A stretch of 64,000 bases of DNA, taken from the NCBI GenBank assembly GCA_964501785.1, contig CAZCUD010000016.1, positions 1 through 64,000 of the forward strand, in the 5' to 3' direction. Shown here piece after piece: positions 1 through 8,672 of the stretch. Made by a program: the position numbers and the translations under genes. Source of the stretch: DATBSK01 sp964501785 (lineage in GTDB: Bacteria > Actinomycetota > Acidimicrobiia > IMCC26256 > PALSA-555). The first letter of the stretch is position 1; the number at the start of each line of letters is the position of its first letter. The notes below the pieces were generated by a model, which had not been told where the DNA came from, did no database searches, and saw only the letters and a program-made list of their open reading frames with translations.

Positions 1-96
1 CTCGAAGGCGACCCCGAAGCCCCCGACGGCCTCACCCACACCCACCTCGACACCCTCCCCGACGCTCGCGCGGGCCCGCACCCCGAAGCCGCGTGA
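1..96 (+). CDS. 3' end of an unidentified protein (partial)
   Basis: Frame 1 is open from the first base and ends at TGA 94-96, giving the last 31 residues of a protein that begins before the window. The tail is rich in Pro, Asp, His and Thr and looks like a disordered C-terminus; it contains no motif I can assign. Codon choice (C or G in most third positions) fits coding sequence. No function can be given from so short a piece, and it may not be a gene. Confidence 0.35.
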   Translation, partial: LEGDPEAPDGLTHTHLDTLPDARAGPHPEAA

Positions 97-296
97 CGGC
101 CTCCTGGATGCGTAGCTCACCTTCACCACGAGGGTTCAGCAACGCAGGTCAGCACCCACACAACACCCGGACCCGACCGGAACCCGCATCCCGCAACTCG
201 GGGGAGACGCGGAAGCCGTCGACCCGGTCCAGCACTTCCCCAACCGATCCTTGACAACTCCATAGCGAGGCGGCGCCTGGCCGTCGGTGCGTCGAG
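97..296. other. 200-bp intergenic region between convergent genes
   Basis: This lies between the partial gene ending at 96 and the minus-strand DegV gene ending at 297. I see no convincing gene and no clear terminator hairpin. A perfect TTGACA occurs at 252-257 but has no -10 box at the right distance and points into the 3' end of the DegV gene. The segment is richer in CA and AC dinucleotides than the coding DNA around it. Confidence 0.4.
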
Positions 297-1139
297 CTAG
301 GGCGACGACTCCCACCACCACGCGAGACCCGCGAGACCGGGGCCGGTGTGGACGACCATCACGGGCCCGAACTCGCCGACGAAGGCCGTGGCGACCTCAC
401 CGGTGTCGGTCACACGGCCGAGCAGCTCGTCGGCGACGTCGCGTGCGAGCGCGTGCAGCGCGGCGACGTGCAGGCGATTGGGGCGGTCGCCGTCGGTCGG
501 GGCGTCGCGTCGAACGAGCTGCACGATGCGGTCGAGCGCAGCCTCGCGGCTGAGCGCGGGACGGAGCCGGCGCACCGCGCCACCCCGGAACTCGAACAGC
601 GGGTTGATGTTGAGCCGACGACCTGCCCAGCCCGCGATGCCGGGGACGCGTCCGCTGCGCACGAGATGGTCGAGCGACGAGATGGTCGCCACGAGCCGCA
701 CTCGTTCGATGACCGCACGAGCGCGGGCTTCGACCTCGTCGAGGGTCGCGCCCGACCGTGCTGCCTCGGCCGCGGCGAGCACGACCAGCGCCTCGGCTCC
801 GCCTGCGGTCGCGGTGTCGACGACGCGCACCTCACCCCCGACCGCCTGCGCGGCGACGACGGCGGACTGATGGGTGGCGCTCATCGACCCGGCGATCGTG
901 AGCACCAGCACCCCGTCGCTCGCTCGGGAGGTGTCCTTGATCGCGTGCTCGAACTCGCCGGGGGTGGGTGCCGACGTCGAGACGTTCGCCTGGCTGACGA
1001 GCTCCTCGAGCGACCGACGGCCTTCGGGCTCGGGGACGCCCTGCACCGTCAGCCACATCGGCACGACGGTCACCCCGGCCCGAGCGGCGAGGTCGGCGGG
1101 CAAGGCGGCGGCGGAGTCGGTGACGATCGCTATCGGCAT
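297..1139 (-). CDS. DegV family fatty-acid-binding protein
   Basis: The 280-residue product is a full-length DegV protein. DegV proteins bind a fatty acid in a cleft between two domains; in some bacteria they are the FakB subunits that present fatty acids to the kinase FakA, but no fakA is in the window. Support comes from the N-terminal VTDSAAALP, the TSAPTPGEF segment near residue 58, and the SSLDHLVRSGRV segment near residue 150, all typical of the family. I chose the ATG at 1139 because it begins the conserved strand directly; an AGGAG lies about 12 nt upstream. The gene follows the MFS gene by 34 bp and probably shares its transcript, downstream of a PlsY-like acyltransferase, so a role in fatty-acid or phospholipid handling is plausible. 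Confidence 0.85.
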   Translation of the reverse strand: MPIAIVTDSAAALPADLAARAGVTVVPMWLTVQGVPEPEGRRSLEELVSQANVSTSAPTPGEFEHAIKDTSRASDGVLVLTIAGSMSATHQSAVVAAQAVGGEVRVVDTATAGGAEALVVLAAAEAARSGATLDEVEARARAVIERVRLVATISSLDHLVRSGRVPGIAGWAGRRLNINPLFEFRGGAVRRLRPALSREAALDRIVQLVRRDAPTDGDRPNRLHVAALHALARDVADELLGRVTDTGEVATAFVGEFGPVMVVHTGPGLAGLAWWWESSP

Positions 1140-1173
1140 GCGGCTCGGCAGCTCCTGGCGCCTCGGACGCCGG

Positions 1174-2409
1174 TCAGGGCTCGGGTTCCGTCCCTGGACT
1201 CTCGCGCACGTGGACCAGCAGGGACGACAGCACCACCAGGAGGCCCGAGCACAGGAGCACGACCCGGGCGGGCTCGAGCTCACCGACCCAGGGCCACCGC
1301 ACCTCGCCGAGCAGGTCGCCCGCCAGCCCGGCGCCGACCGCGGCGAGGCTCAGCCCGATCCGGATGACGACGTGGAACGCCGCGAACGCCAGCACCCGCT
1401 GCTGGCCCTCGAGGCGTGACTGGAGGGCGCCCATCCCCGAGGCGAGCGAGTACGCCGCCGCGGCCCCGAACGCCGTCGCCCCGACGAACGCGAGCCACAC
1501 CGAGCCCGCCAGGCTGAACAGCGCCACGATCCCGCCGATCGCGGCCACGCCCCATCGGGTCTCGGTCAGCGGATCGTGCCCCCGCCGGAGCTGGAGCACG
1601 CCGAGACCGAGCACCGCACCGACCCCGAACAGCGCGATGAGCACCCCGAACTCGGTGTCGGACGCCTGGAGCACCTCGCGGACGAACACGATGCCGAGCG
1701 AGAACAGCGCGCCCAGGCCGAGCGCGACCGCGAGCGCGGCGGGCATGACCGCGCGCACCAGGGGGATCCGGAACGCCTCCAGGAAGCCGACGTCTTCGGT
1801 CGACACCTCCTCGCCGTCCTCGGCCGAGAGCATCGTGAGCCGGGCGATGAACGCGAACGACACGAGGAACGTCAGGGCGTCGATCCAGAAGACGAGCGCC
1901 AACGGTCGATCGAACAGGTCGGCGAACGGGAGCGCGGCGACCGCGGCGAACAGGCCGGCTCCCAACGGGATGGTGCCGTAGGAGGAGCCGAGGATGAGAC
2001 CGTTGGCGAGCGGCAGGTCGTCGCCTTCGACGAGCTCGGGGATGGAGGAGTCGCGCGCAGGGAGGAAGACGATGCTCGCGACCTCGAGGAGGAACGCGCA
2101 GGTGTAGACCCACCAGATCGCCTCGATGAACGGCACCGCGGCGATGACGCCGGCCCGGGCCGCGTCCATCGCGAGCATCGTGCGACGCCGGTCCCAGTGC
2201 TTGACCGCGCGTGCAGCGAGCGGTCCACCGACGGCGGCGGGGAGCAGGCGCAGGGTGAGGATCCCGCCGACCGCGAGCGGCGAGCCGGTCAGCTCGAGCG
2301 CGATCGCCATGAACGCGACCGTGCCCATCCAGTCGCCCAGGCCCGAGATGCCCTGACCGATGAGGAGGTCGCGGAAGCCCTGCCGCTTCACGAGCGTGGT
2401 GAGCGTCAC
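1174..2409 (-). CDS. MFS transporter
   Basis: A 411-residue membrane protein with about ten to twelve hydrophobic segments and the usual MFS layout, including an Arg-rich cytoplasmic loop after the second pair of helices (KHWDRRRTM). It resembles the MFS_3 / enterobactin-exporter-like group, but its substrate cannot be told. The start is GTG 2409, whose last two bases overlap the TGA of the upstream plsY-like gene (GTGA), implying translational coupling. An upstream ATG in frame would put about 90 Arg-rich residues over the plsY gene and is not credible. The order plsY-like, MFS, DegV suggests a lipid-related operon, by inference only. Confidence 0.8.
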   Translation of the reverse strand: MTLTTLVKRQGFRDLLIGQGISGLGDWMGTVAFMAIALELTGSPLAVGGILTLRLLPAAVGGPLAARAVKHWDRRRTMLAMDAARAGVIAAVPFIEAIWWVYTCAFLLEVASIVFLPARDSSIPELVEGDDLPLANGLILGSSYGTIPLGAGLFAAVAALPFADLFDRPLALVFWIDALTFLVSFAFIARLTMLSAEDGEEVSTEDVGFLEAFRIPLVRAVMPAALAVALGLGALFSLGIVFVREVLQASDTEFGVLIALFGVGAVLGLGVLQLRRGHDPLTETRWGVAAIGGIVALFSLAGSVWLAFVGATAFGAAAAYSLASGMGALQSRLEGQQRVLAFAAFHVVIRIGLSLAAVGAGLAGDLLGEVRWPWVGELEPARVVLLCSGLLVVLSSLLVHVRESPGTEPEP

Positions 2410-3020
2410 GAGGGTGTCGGCGTCTCCGGATCGCGGTCGAACAGCACGCGCCGCACGTAGGGGCGCCAACCCGACTCGCTGGGGCGCGAGTTGCCCACGG
2501 CCCGCTTGACGAGCATCGGCGTGGCGATCGCGGCCCCGGCGAGCGCGCCGGCGCCGCCGCTGGTGACCGCGAGCACCGGGGTCAACGCGACCTCTCCGAC
2601 GAAGCCGCCGAGACCGGTCTGACGGAACATCTTGCCGACGATCATCGACCCGAGCAGGAGCACGACGCCGGGCCACGCGTTCACGAGGAGCGCCCCGAGC
2701 GCGGGGCCCACGCCGCGCCCGCCCTGCCCGCGGAGGAACGGTGACCAGTTGTGCCCGACGACCGCGGCACCGCCGGCGAGGGCGGCGAGCTCCGGACGAC
2801 CGCTCCCCGCGAGCAGCGGACCGACCGCCCCCTTCGCGAGATCACCGAGTCCCGACACGACCAGCGCGCCGAACCCGGCGACTCGATACAGCGACGTGCC
2901 CGAGACGGAGTTGTAGTCGGTGTCGCGCAGGTCGACGCCTCGGCTCGCGCGGGCCACGATGTTCGAGCACGGGATCGACCCCGCGGCGAACGCGAGGAGC
3001 AGGATCCCGATCTCGGCCAT
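2406..3020 (-). CDS. plsY: Glycerol-3-phosphate acyltransferase, PlsY-like
   Basis: A 204-residue polytopic protein resembling PlsY, which transfers an acyl group from acyl-phosphate to glycerol-3-phosphate at the membrane in the first step of phospholipid synthesis. The three PlsY motif regions are recognisable: GSIPCSNIVAR near residue 14, the GTSLYRVAGFGA segment near residue 41 (normally GSGNxGATN), and GHNWSPFLRGQGGRGV near residue 89. Motifs 2 and 3 deviate from the canonical form (Arg and Gln where PlsY has a Lys-Gly-Gly-Lys pattern), so this may be a divergent paralogue. A CAGAAT -10-like box at 3027-3032 ends 6 nt before the ATG. The gene is translationally coupled to the MFS gene. 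Confidence 0.65.
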   Translation of the reverse strand: MAEIGILLLAFAAGSIPCSNIVARASRGVDLRDTDYNSVSGTSLYRVAGFGALVVSGLGDLAKGAVGPLLAGSGRPELAALAGGAAVVGHNWSPFLRGQGGRGVGPALGALLVNAWPGVVLLLGSMIVGKMFRQTGLGGFVGEVALTPVLAVTSGGAGALAGAAIATPMLVKRAVGNSRPSESGWRPYVRRVLFDRDPETPTPS

Positions 3021-3026
3021 CGGGTC

Positions 3027-3032
3027 ATTCTG
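3027..3032 (-). promoter_or_regulatory. Leaderless -10 box (CAGAAT) of the plsY-like gene
   Basis: CAGAAT on the minus strand ends 6 nt before the ATG at 3020, with no Shine-Dalgarno between. It fits the leaderless pattern seen at many genes here, although the first base is C rather than T. Confidence 0.4.
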
Positions 3033-3074
3033 CCCGGGGCCCGCACCGACCGGGCGCTCCCGCGCCGCGGGCGC

Positions 3075-3623
3075 CTACTCGGGCAGCGGGTAGAAGAGGA
3101 GCGGGTTGAACGCCTCGGAGAACGCCCGCTCCACCGCGATCACCGACTGGCCGAACGACAGTCGCGGGGTCGCGGGGCAGTCGGCGGCGACCGTGCCCGG
3201 CTCGGGGGTTGCCGCCTCGCCCGGTTGGGTCACGACGAAGCTCGCGCACAGGCCGTAGATGACCCGTCGACCGGTCGCGTCGGGCACGTAGCAGACGAGC
3301 CGGATGAAGGAGTCGCCCGGCACCGCCTCGGCGGGCACGGCGACGGTCTCGCCCCCGGTCGCCGCGAGCGTCCCGTCGGGCGCGAGGAGCTCGAGGCGGT
3401 ACGCGCTCGACGTCGCGCACTCCTGGCTCCCTGCCGCATCGGTGCCCGACAGCGTGTAGGCGACCTCGGTGCCGGCGGGACCCGCGGGCGGGTCGACCGA
3501 TCCGATCTCGACCTCCGGCGGAGCCTGGGCCGCACCCGCGGTCACCGCACCGACCGACAGGACCGCCGTCGCGACCGCGGCCGCGGCGACGCAGGTGAGC
3601 AGGGTCGAGAGACGTCGAGGCAC
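3075..3623 (-). CDS. Secreted protein of unknown function
   Basis: A 182-residue protein beginning with a classical signal peptide: RR near the start, a hydrophobic Ala/Val core, then AGAAQA as a likely cleavage site near residue 33. The mature part is acidic, has four or more Cys residues (ECATS, LVCYVP, GLCAS, DCPAT) that could pair, and looks beta-rich, like an Ig-type or carbohydrate-binding fold. I do not recognise the family. I chose GTG 3623 because it places the signal peptide at the N-terminus and a -10 box lies just upstream. It is transcribed divergently from another small secreted protein at 3712. Confidence 0.65.
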   Translation of the reverse strand: MPRRLSTLLTCVAAAAVATAVLSVGAVTAGAAQAPPEVEIGSVDPPAGPAGTEVAYTLSGTDAAGSQECATSSAYRLELLAPDGTLAATGGETVAVPAEAVPGDSFIRLVCYVPDATGRRVIYGLCASFVVTQPGEAATPEPGTVAADCPATPRLSFGQSVIAVERAFSEAFNPLLFYPLPE

Positions 3624-3628
3624 GCCCC

Positions 3629-3659
3629 AGTCTGCGGCGCCGGGGGACCCCCGAGTCAA
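3629..3659 (-). promoter_or_regulatory. Minus-strand promoter: TTGACT, 19 nt, CAGACT
   Basis: Read on the minus strand, TTGACT (3654-3659) is followed after 19 nt by CAGACT (3629-3634), which ends 5 nt before the GTG at 3623. The spacer holds a palindrome, CGGGGG-A-CCCCCG at 3641-3653, which could be a protein-binding site or a small hairpin. Confidence 0.45.
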
Positions 3660-3697
3660 ACCGCGGCGCGACTGGCATGCCCCCGGTCGGGCTTCGC

Positions 3698-3703
3698 TAG
3701 CGT
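3698..3703 (+). promoter_or_regulatory. Leaderless -10 box (TAGCGT) of the 3712 gene
   Basis: TAGCGT ends exactly 8 nt before the GTG at 3712, and there is no purine-rich ribosome site between. The same hexamer with the same 8-nt gap precedes the genes starting at 15836 and 61058. Confidence 0.6.
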
Positions 3704-3711
3704 GCTCGTTC

Positions 3712-4275
3712 GTGACTCGTCTCCCCCTCCGGGCTCCCCGTGTCGTCGTCACCACCGCGCTGGCGCTCGTGCTCGTCGTGGCGCTCGCACTGCCGGCCGC
3801 CGCCGCGTCGCCGAACGCCTGGACGAGCTCGGTCTGCGGCGCCCTCGACACCTGGGTCACCAAGATCGACGCCGCGAGCGCCAAGACGGCCAAGGCCGTG
3901 CCGAAGTCGGCCGCCGACGTGAAGAAGCGCCTCACCAAGCTCCTCACCACCGCGCAGGCGCAGACCAAGACCCTCGTCGCCGACCTCAAGAAGGCCGGGA
4001 AGCCCGACGTGAAGGGTGGTCAGCAGATCGCGGCGACGATGCGGGAGGGCTACTCGCAGGCGCAGCGCACGATCACCCAGGCCCGCAAGTCGCTCGCGCA
4101 GGCGTCCACCCAGGATCCCGAGGCGTTCACGACGGCCGCGCGCACGGCGCAGGACTCGCTCGAAGCCGGGCTCGAGGCGATCCAGGCCGCGTTCTCGGCC
4201 GCGCGCACCGCCGACGCCGCGCCGCTCGTGAAGGCGTTCGCGGCGAACGACGACTGTCAGATCGTCTCCGCCTGA
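3712..4275 (+). CDS. Small secreted helical protein of unknown function
   Basis: A 187-residue protein with a signal peptide (VTRLPLRAPR, then a Val/Leu/Ala core ending ALPAAAAS, cleavage near residue 34). The mature chain is Ala-, Lys- and Thr-rich and nearly all predicted helix, with heptad-like spacing, and carries Cys near each end (SSVCGAL and DDCQIV) that could form a disulphide. It resembles small exported actinobacterial proteins of unknown role. GTG 3712 is chosen because a TAGCGT box sits 8 nt upstream and the signal peptide starts there. Its last 19 bp overlap the end of the convergent acyltransferase gene. Confidence 0.65.
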   Translation: MTRLPLRAPRVVVTTALALVLVVALALPAAAASPNAWTSSVCGALDTWVTKIDAASAKTAKAVPKSAADVKKRLTKLLTTAQAQTKTLVADLKKAGKPDVKGGQQIAATMREGYSQAQRTITQARKSLAQASTQDPEAFTTAARTAQDSLEAGLEAIQAAFSAARTADAAPLVKAFAANDDCQIVSA

Positions 4276-6221
4276 TCGACGTCCGGGGCACCGAGCTGCG
4301 GGAGCAGCCACTCGAAGACGAGCTCGCCGGCCTCGGGGTTGAAGTGCACGCCGTCGTAGCGCAGCGCCACCCCGTCGAGCCGGTTGGAGTAGCGGCCGTC
4401 GGGTGAGAGGTGCGCGTTGAGGTCGACGACGCTCACGCCCGGATCGTCTCGCTCCTCGACGACCTCGCGCAGGAGCGCGTTCCAGTGGTCGATGCGATCC
4501 CGGTCGTCCTCGGCCCACTCCACCGGCTGTCCGACGACCTCGGGGCGATCGTTGTAGGGCGCCGTCAGCAGCACCGCGCGCCCGCCTCGCGAGCGGAGGA
4601 TGTCGATCGCCCGACCGAGCTGATCGCGCAGGTAGGTGTCCGACGCCTTCGTCCCGAGCTCGAGCGTCCGCCCTTCGACCTCGAGGTCGGAGACGACGAA
4701 CACGTCGAAGAGGACGACCGACACCTCGGGCGCGATCTCGTCGACCCACGCCTGCCACTGCGCGGGCCAGTCGTCGCAGGTCGGCTCGCTCTCGAGCCAC
4801 TGACCACCCCGCTCGATGCGGGCCCCCTGGGCGAGACCGCACGCCAGCTGGCCGCGGTTGAAGACCTCGACGCCCGCGGCGTGCGAGGCGCGGTCGAAGC
4901 CGTCGCCGAGCGTCTTGGCGACCGAGTCGCCGACGACGAGCACGGACGCCGGGGGCGGACCCGTCATCGCCGGCGCCGGGCTCGCACGCGTCGACGTGGC
5001 GACCTCCCCCGCGTCACCACCTCGCAGGGCCGGGATCGCGACGAACGCCAGCGCCAGCACGACCGCCACCGCCGGGATCGCGACCAGCGCTCGCGGCGCG
5101 TCGTGCAGGAACCGTCGCTCACGAACGGGCAGCTCGACCAGGTAGTAGGAGATGACCGCCAGCACGACGGACACCCCGATGCGCACGAGGAGCAGCGCCG
5201 TCCCGTCGAGGCCGGTGCGGGCCGTCGTCAGGGTGAGGAAGACGGGCCAGTGCCACAGGTACAGGCCGTACGAGATGGTGCCGACCCAGCGGAGCGGTCG
5301 TGGGCTGAGCAGCGATCGGATCGCGTTGCGCCGCGGCTGCACCGCGGCCCCGATCACCGCCGCCGTCGCGATCGCCGCGACGAGGTATCCACCCCGGTAC
5401 ATCCACGACGACGTGTCGCGCACCAGCACCAGCATCCCGGTGAGCACGACCGCTCCGCCGACGCCGACCCGAACCCAGGGTGCGCTCGACCCCGGTCCGC
5501 CGCGCCGGGTGCGCAGGCGCAGGAGGATCGCGGCGAGGGTCGCGCCGACGAGCAGCGCCTGCGCGCGCGTGTCGGTGCCGTAGTACACCCGCGATGGATC
5601 ACCGTCCGGATCGACGAGCACCGCCATCAGCACGGCGGAGGCGATGGCACCGACCGCGAACACCCGGGCGAGCGTCGAGAGCCGCGGCCGCCATCGCAGC
5701 AGCACCAGCAGCACCAGCGGCCAGAGCAGGTAGAACTGCTCCTCGATCGCGAGCGACCACGTGTGCCGCAGCGGAGACGGCTCGACGAACTGGTCGAAGT
5801 AGCCCTGGGCGGACGCGATGAAGCGCCAGTTCGCCACGTACCCCAGCGCCGACAGCGCGTCGTCGCGCAGCCGGTCGAGGGTCTCGGGTGCGGCGACGAG
5901 CAGACCGAACAGCACCACGCCGACGAGCAGGAGGCCGAGCGCCGGCAGCAGCCGCCGCGCCCGACGCGCCCAGAACGCGAGCAGGCGGATGCGGCGCGTG
6001 CGCCCCCACTCCACCAACAGCAATGTGGTGATGAGGTAGCCGGACAGGACGAAGAAGACGTCGACGCCCAGGAACCCACCACGCATCCACGTGACGCCAC
6101 CGTGGTACAGCAGCACTGCCGCGACCGCGACCGCGCGCAGCCCGTCGAGGCCGGGTTGGTACGCGATCGACGGGCCGGCGGCGACCGGGGTGCGCCGCGC
6201 CGCAGCGCTCGTCGCGGTCAC
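4257..6221 (-). CDS. Acyltransferase 3 (OafA/YrhL type) with C-terminal SGNH domain
   Basis: A 654-residue integral membrane protein. Residues about 20-370 form the acyltransferase-3 domain, with LLYHGGVTWMRGGFLGVD and FFVLSGYLIT, an Arg-rich loop (FWARRARRLLPAL) and the conserved RHTWSLAIEEQFYLLWPL. After a Pro/Ala linker, residues about 425-640 form an SGNH-hydrolase-like domain with VVGDSVAKTL (block I) and YDGVHFNPEAG (Asp-x-x-His, block V). Such fusions move acyl groups across the membrane and attach them to cell-wall or surface glycans. It closely resembles the protein encoded at 26907-28973. The start is GTG 6221, 3 bp past the stop of the PLP-lyase gene, so it is likely the last gene of that transcript. 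Confidence 0.88.
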   Translation of the reverse strand: MTATSAAARRTPVAAGPSIAYQPGLDGLRAVAVAAVLLYHGGVTWMRGGFLGVDVFFVLSGYLITTLLLVEWGRTRRIRLLAFWARRARRLLPALGLLLVGVVLFGLLVAAPETLDRLRDDALSALGYVANWRFIASAQGYFDQFVEPSPLRHTWSLAIEEQFYLLWPLVLLVLLRWRPRLSTLARVFAVGAIASAVLMAVLVDPDGDPSRVYYGTDTRAQALLVGATLAAILLRLRTRRGGPGSSAPWVRVGVGGAVVLTGMLVLVRDTSSWMYRGGYLVAAIATAAVIGAAVQPRRNAIRSLLSPRPLRWVGTISYGLYLWHWPVFLTLTTARTGLDGTALLLVRIGVSVVLAVISYYLVELPVRERRFLHDAPRALVAIPAVAVVLALAFVAIPALRGGDAGEVATSTRASPAPAMTGPPPASVLVVGDSVAKTLGDGFDRASHAAGVEVFNRGQLACGLAQGARIERGGQWLESEPTCDDWPAQWQAWVDEIAPEVSVVLFDVFVVSDLEVEGRTLELGTKASDTYLRDQLGRAIDILRSRGGRAVLLTAPYNDRPEVVGQPVEWAEDDRDRIDHWNALLREVVEERDDPGVSVVDLNAHLSPDGRYSNRLDGVALRYDGVHFNPEAGELVFEWLLPQLGAPDVDQAETI

Positions 6222-6224
6222 CCG

Positions 6225-7442
6225 CTACGAGTAGCGCGCCTCGACCCCGCGCGACTCCCCATGGTGTGCGATCGCGTCGGCGAAGTCGGCCAGGAGCTGA
6301 TCGACGACGCCGTCGTGCGCGGGTGAGAGCATGAGGTGAAGTCCGGGCGGCTCGGTGTTGCGGTTGAGGTTCCAGCCCCGGTCGTCCATGACGTCGCCCA
6401 CGGCGTACAGGTCGAGCTCGTCCGAGCGCACGGCGAGCACGGGTCCGATCGGGTCGCCCACGACCTCGACGCCGGGCGTGGCATCGAGAGCCGCGCGCAC
6501 CTTGCCGGTCGTGGCCGCGAGCCCCCGCTGGATCTCGGTGTAGCCCTCGAGCCCGAGGTAGCGCAGCACTGCCCACGCGGTGGCGATCGGTGCCGCGGCG
6601 CGCGCGCCCGCCATCGCGGGTGAGCCGTAGAGGCCCGACGGCCAACGGTCGAACAGGAACACCTGGTGCCCGAACCAGTCGCCGTCACGGTGCAGCACGA
6701 CCGATGCCCCTTTGGGCACGAAGCCGTACTTGTGGATGTCGGCGGAGATCTCCGTGACGCCCTCGACCCGGAAGTCCCACGGTGGCACGTCGTGGCCGAG
6801 GCGCTCCAGGAATGGCAGCACGAAGGCACCGATGCAGGCGTCGACATGGCACCCGACGCCGTGCTCTGCGGCGAGCGCCGCGATGTCGGCGACGGGATCC
6901 ATCACGCCGTGCGGGTAGCTGAACGCCGACGCCACGAGCACCGCCGTCCGGTCGTCGATCAGCTCGGCCGCGGCGGCGACGTCGGCCCGCCACGAATCAT
7001 CGACCGCGTACTGGACGTGCTCCATGTCGAAGTAGTGCGCGGCCTTCGCGTACGCGGGGTGCGCGGTCACCGGGACCAGGATGCGAGGGCGCTCGACGCC
7101 GCGGGCCCGGGCGCGCTCGCGGCTCACCAGCATCGACATCAGGATCGACTCGGTCCCGCCGGACGTCATCGTGCCGCCACCGCTCTCGGGCACGTGCAGG
7201 AGCGAGCCGACGTCCGCGAGCACGTCCGCCTCCAGCGCCGCGAGCTCGGTGAACTTGTACGGGTTGAGCGCGTTGCCGAACAGGTAGCGCTCGTAGACGT
7301 CGTGGACCAGCCGCTCGAGGTCGGGTCGACCGGTCGGGTACGTCAGACCGAACAGGCGCGCGCCATGGACGTCGGGGTCTCGGGCTCGGCGCTCGTCGAG
7401 GTCGGCGAGCAGCTCGGCAGCCGGCGTGCCGTGCTCCTGCAC
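6225..7442 (-). CDS. PLP-dependent lyase, sphingosine-1-phosphate-lyase / group II decarboxylase type
   Basis: A 405-residue fold-type I PLP enzyme. SGGTESILMSM near residue 94, the cofactor-binding Asp201 in CHVDACIGAF, and the Schiff-base Lys238 in SADIHKYGFVPKGAS are the hallmarks of the sphingosine-1-phosphate lyase branch of group II decarboxylases, which cleave a phosphorylated long-chain base or decarboxylate an amino acid. Length and motif order match soluble bacterial lyases of this group. The true substrate is unknown; nothing nearby makes sphingolipids. The start is GTG 7442, 18 bp after the amidohydrolase stop. The PLP motifs are intact, so it should be active. Confidence 0.8.
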   Translation of the reverse strand: MQEHGTPAAELLADLDERRARDPDVHGARLFGLTYPTGRPDLERLVHDVYERYLFGNALNPYKFTELAALEADVLADVGSLLHVPESGGGTMTSGGTESILMSMLVSRERARARGVERPRILVPVTAHPAYAKAAHYFDMEHVQYAVDDSWRADVAAAAELIDDRTAVLVASAFSYPHGVMDPVADIAALAAEHGVGCHVDACIGAFVLPFLERLGHDVPPWDFRVEGVTEISADIHKYGFVPKGASVVLHRDGDWFGHQVFLFDRWPSGLYGSPAMAGARAAAPIATAWAVLRYLGLEGYTEIQRGLAATTGKVRAALDATPGVEVVGDPIGPVLAVRSDELDLYAVGDVMDDRGWNLNRNTEPPGLHLMLSPAHDGVVDQLLADFADAIAHHGESRGVEARYS

Positions 7443-7460
7443 GGCCTCAGCCGCGAGCCG

Positions 7461-8672
7461 TCACGGGACGGGGTTCGCCGGCAACGGGTGCCGGTAGAGC
7501 TCGGCCGCGTTCAGGTGCGTCATCTTGCGGAGGTCGTCGACCGGGAGGTGCCCCCAGTAGCGCTCGATCACGGCCTGCGTGTCGGGCCAGGTGCCGTCGC
7601 CGTGCGGATAGTCGGTCTCGAGCATCACGTGGTCGATGCCGATGGTGTGTCGGGTGTCGATCGTCGACGGGTCGTCGAGGGTGCAGAACCAGAAGTTGCG
7701 CCGGAGCACGTCGGCGGGACGCAGCCCCCCGAATCCGTCGAGCGCGTAGCCCGACCGGTCGACGATGTTCTCCAGCCGGTCGATGAGCATCGCGACCCAG
7801 CCGATCCCGCCCTCCGACATCGCGATCTTCAGCTCGGGGAATCGCACCGCCCACCCGGACCAGACCCACTCCGCGCACGCGGTCAGCGACAGCTGTCCGA
7901 AGAGCGTGGCACCGAGCTGGATCGCCGGGCAGCCGGCGGGGAAGTCGGCCATGCCGGACGAGCCGACGTGCAGGCTGATCACGGTGTCGGTCTCGGCGCA
8001 CGCGCGCATGATCGGTTCCCAGTGCTCGTCGAAGATCGACGGGAGGCCGATGCGGTGCGGACGTTCGGGCAACGACACGGTCACGAACCCGCGGTCCGCG
8101 TTGCGACGGATCTCCGCGGCCCCCTCCTCGGGATCGGTGAGATCGATGATGCACATCGGGATGAACCGCTCGGGATGCGACCCCCACCAGACCTCGTGCA
8201 TCCAGTCGTTCCACGCGTGCGTCACCGCGCGCCCCAGCTCGCGGTCGGCAATCTGGGAGTAGACGCGTCCGCAGAAGCCAGTGATCATCGACGGGAAGCA
8301 CAGCGACGCCCAGATCCCACCGATGTCCATGTCGCGCACGCGCGCGTCGGGGTCGTAGCAGCCGGGCCGCATCTGGTCGAAGCGGAACGGCTCGACCTTC
8401 ACCGTCTCCGGACGTCGCCCCGCGACCGCGTTCTGCCCCACCTGGAAGTGGCGCTCTCCTTCGAACTCCCAGACCTCGTGACCGCGGTCGTCGACGACGA
8501 TCTTCGGCGCGCGCTCCTGCAGCCGCGCGGGCAGGCGTCCGTCGAACATGTCCGGTGGCTCGACGAGATGATCGTCGACCGAGATGACCGTGTAGCGGAC
8601 CTCGCGCGGCTCGGGATCCGGCAGGAAGAGCTCGGGGTCGAGCGGTGCGGTCGGGTCCGCGACGGCAGTCAC
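7461..8672 (-). CDS. Amidohydrolase 2 family metal-dependent hydrolase
   Basis: A 403-residue TIM-barrel protein of the amidohydrolase-2 (ACMSD-like) family, whose members decarboxylate or hydrolyse ring or acyl substrates using one metal ion. The N-terminal SVDDHLVEPPDMF (residues about 31-43) holds the usual metal-site Asp/His; SLHVGSSG near residue 247 gives a barrel His; MLETDYPHGDGTWPDT near residue 358 supplies the catalytic Asp. Actinobacteria often encode such proteins beside acyl-CoA or steroid catabolic genes. GTG 8672 overlaps the TGA of the HdeD-like gene (GTGA); a longer frame upstream would run antisense-like through that gene and is rejected. Confidence 0.85.
   Translation of the reverse strand: MTAVADPTAPLDPELFLPDPEPREVRYTVISVDDHLVEPPDMFDGRLPARLQERAPKIVVDDRGHEVWEFEGERHFQVGQNAVAGRRPETVKVEPFRFDQMRPGCYDPDARVRDMDIGGIWASLCFPSMITGFCGRVYSQIADRELGRAVTHAWNDWMHEVWWGSHPERFIPMCIIDLTDPEEGAAEIRRNADRGFVTVSLPERPHRIGLPSIFDEHWEPIMRACAETDTVISLHVGSSGMADFPAGCPAIQLGATLFGQLSLTACAEWVWSGWAVRFPELKIAMSEGGIGWVAMLIDRLENIVDRSGYALDGFGGLRPADVLRRNFWFCTLDDPSTIDTRHTIGIDHVMLETDYPHGDGTWPDTQAVIERYWGHLPVDDLRKMTHLNAAELYRHPLPANPVP

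Noticed and set aside
252..257. TTGACA as a promoter
   Set aside because: No TAnnnT at 16-19 nt downstream, and it points into the end of an antisense gene.
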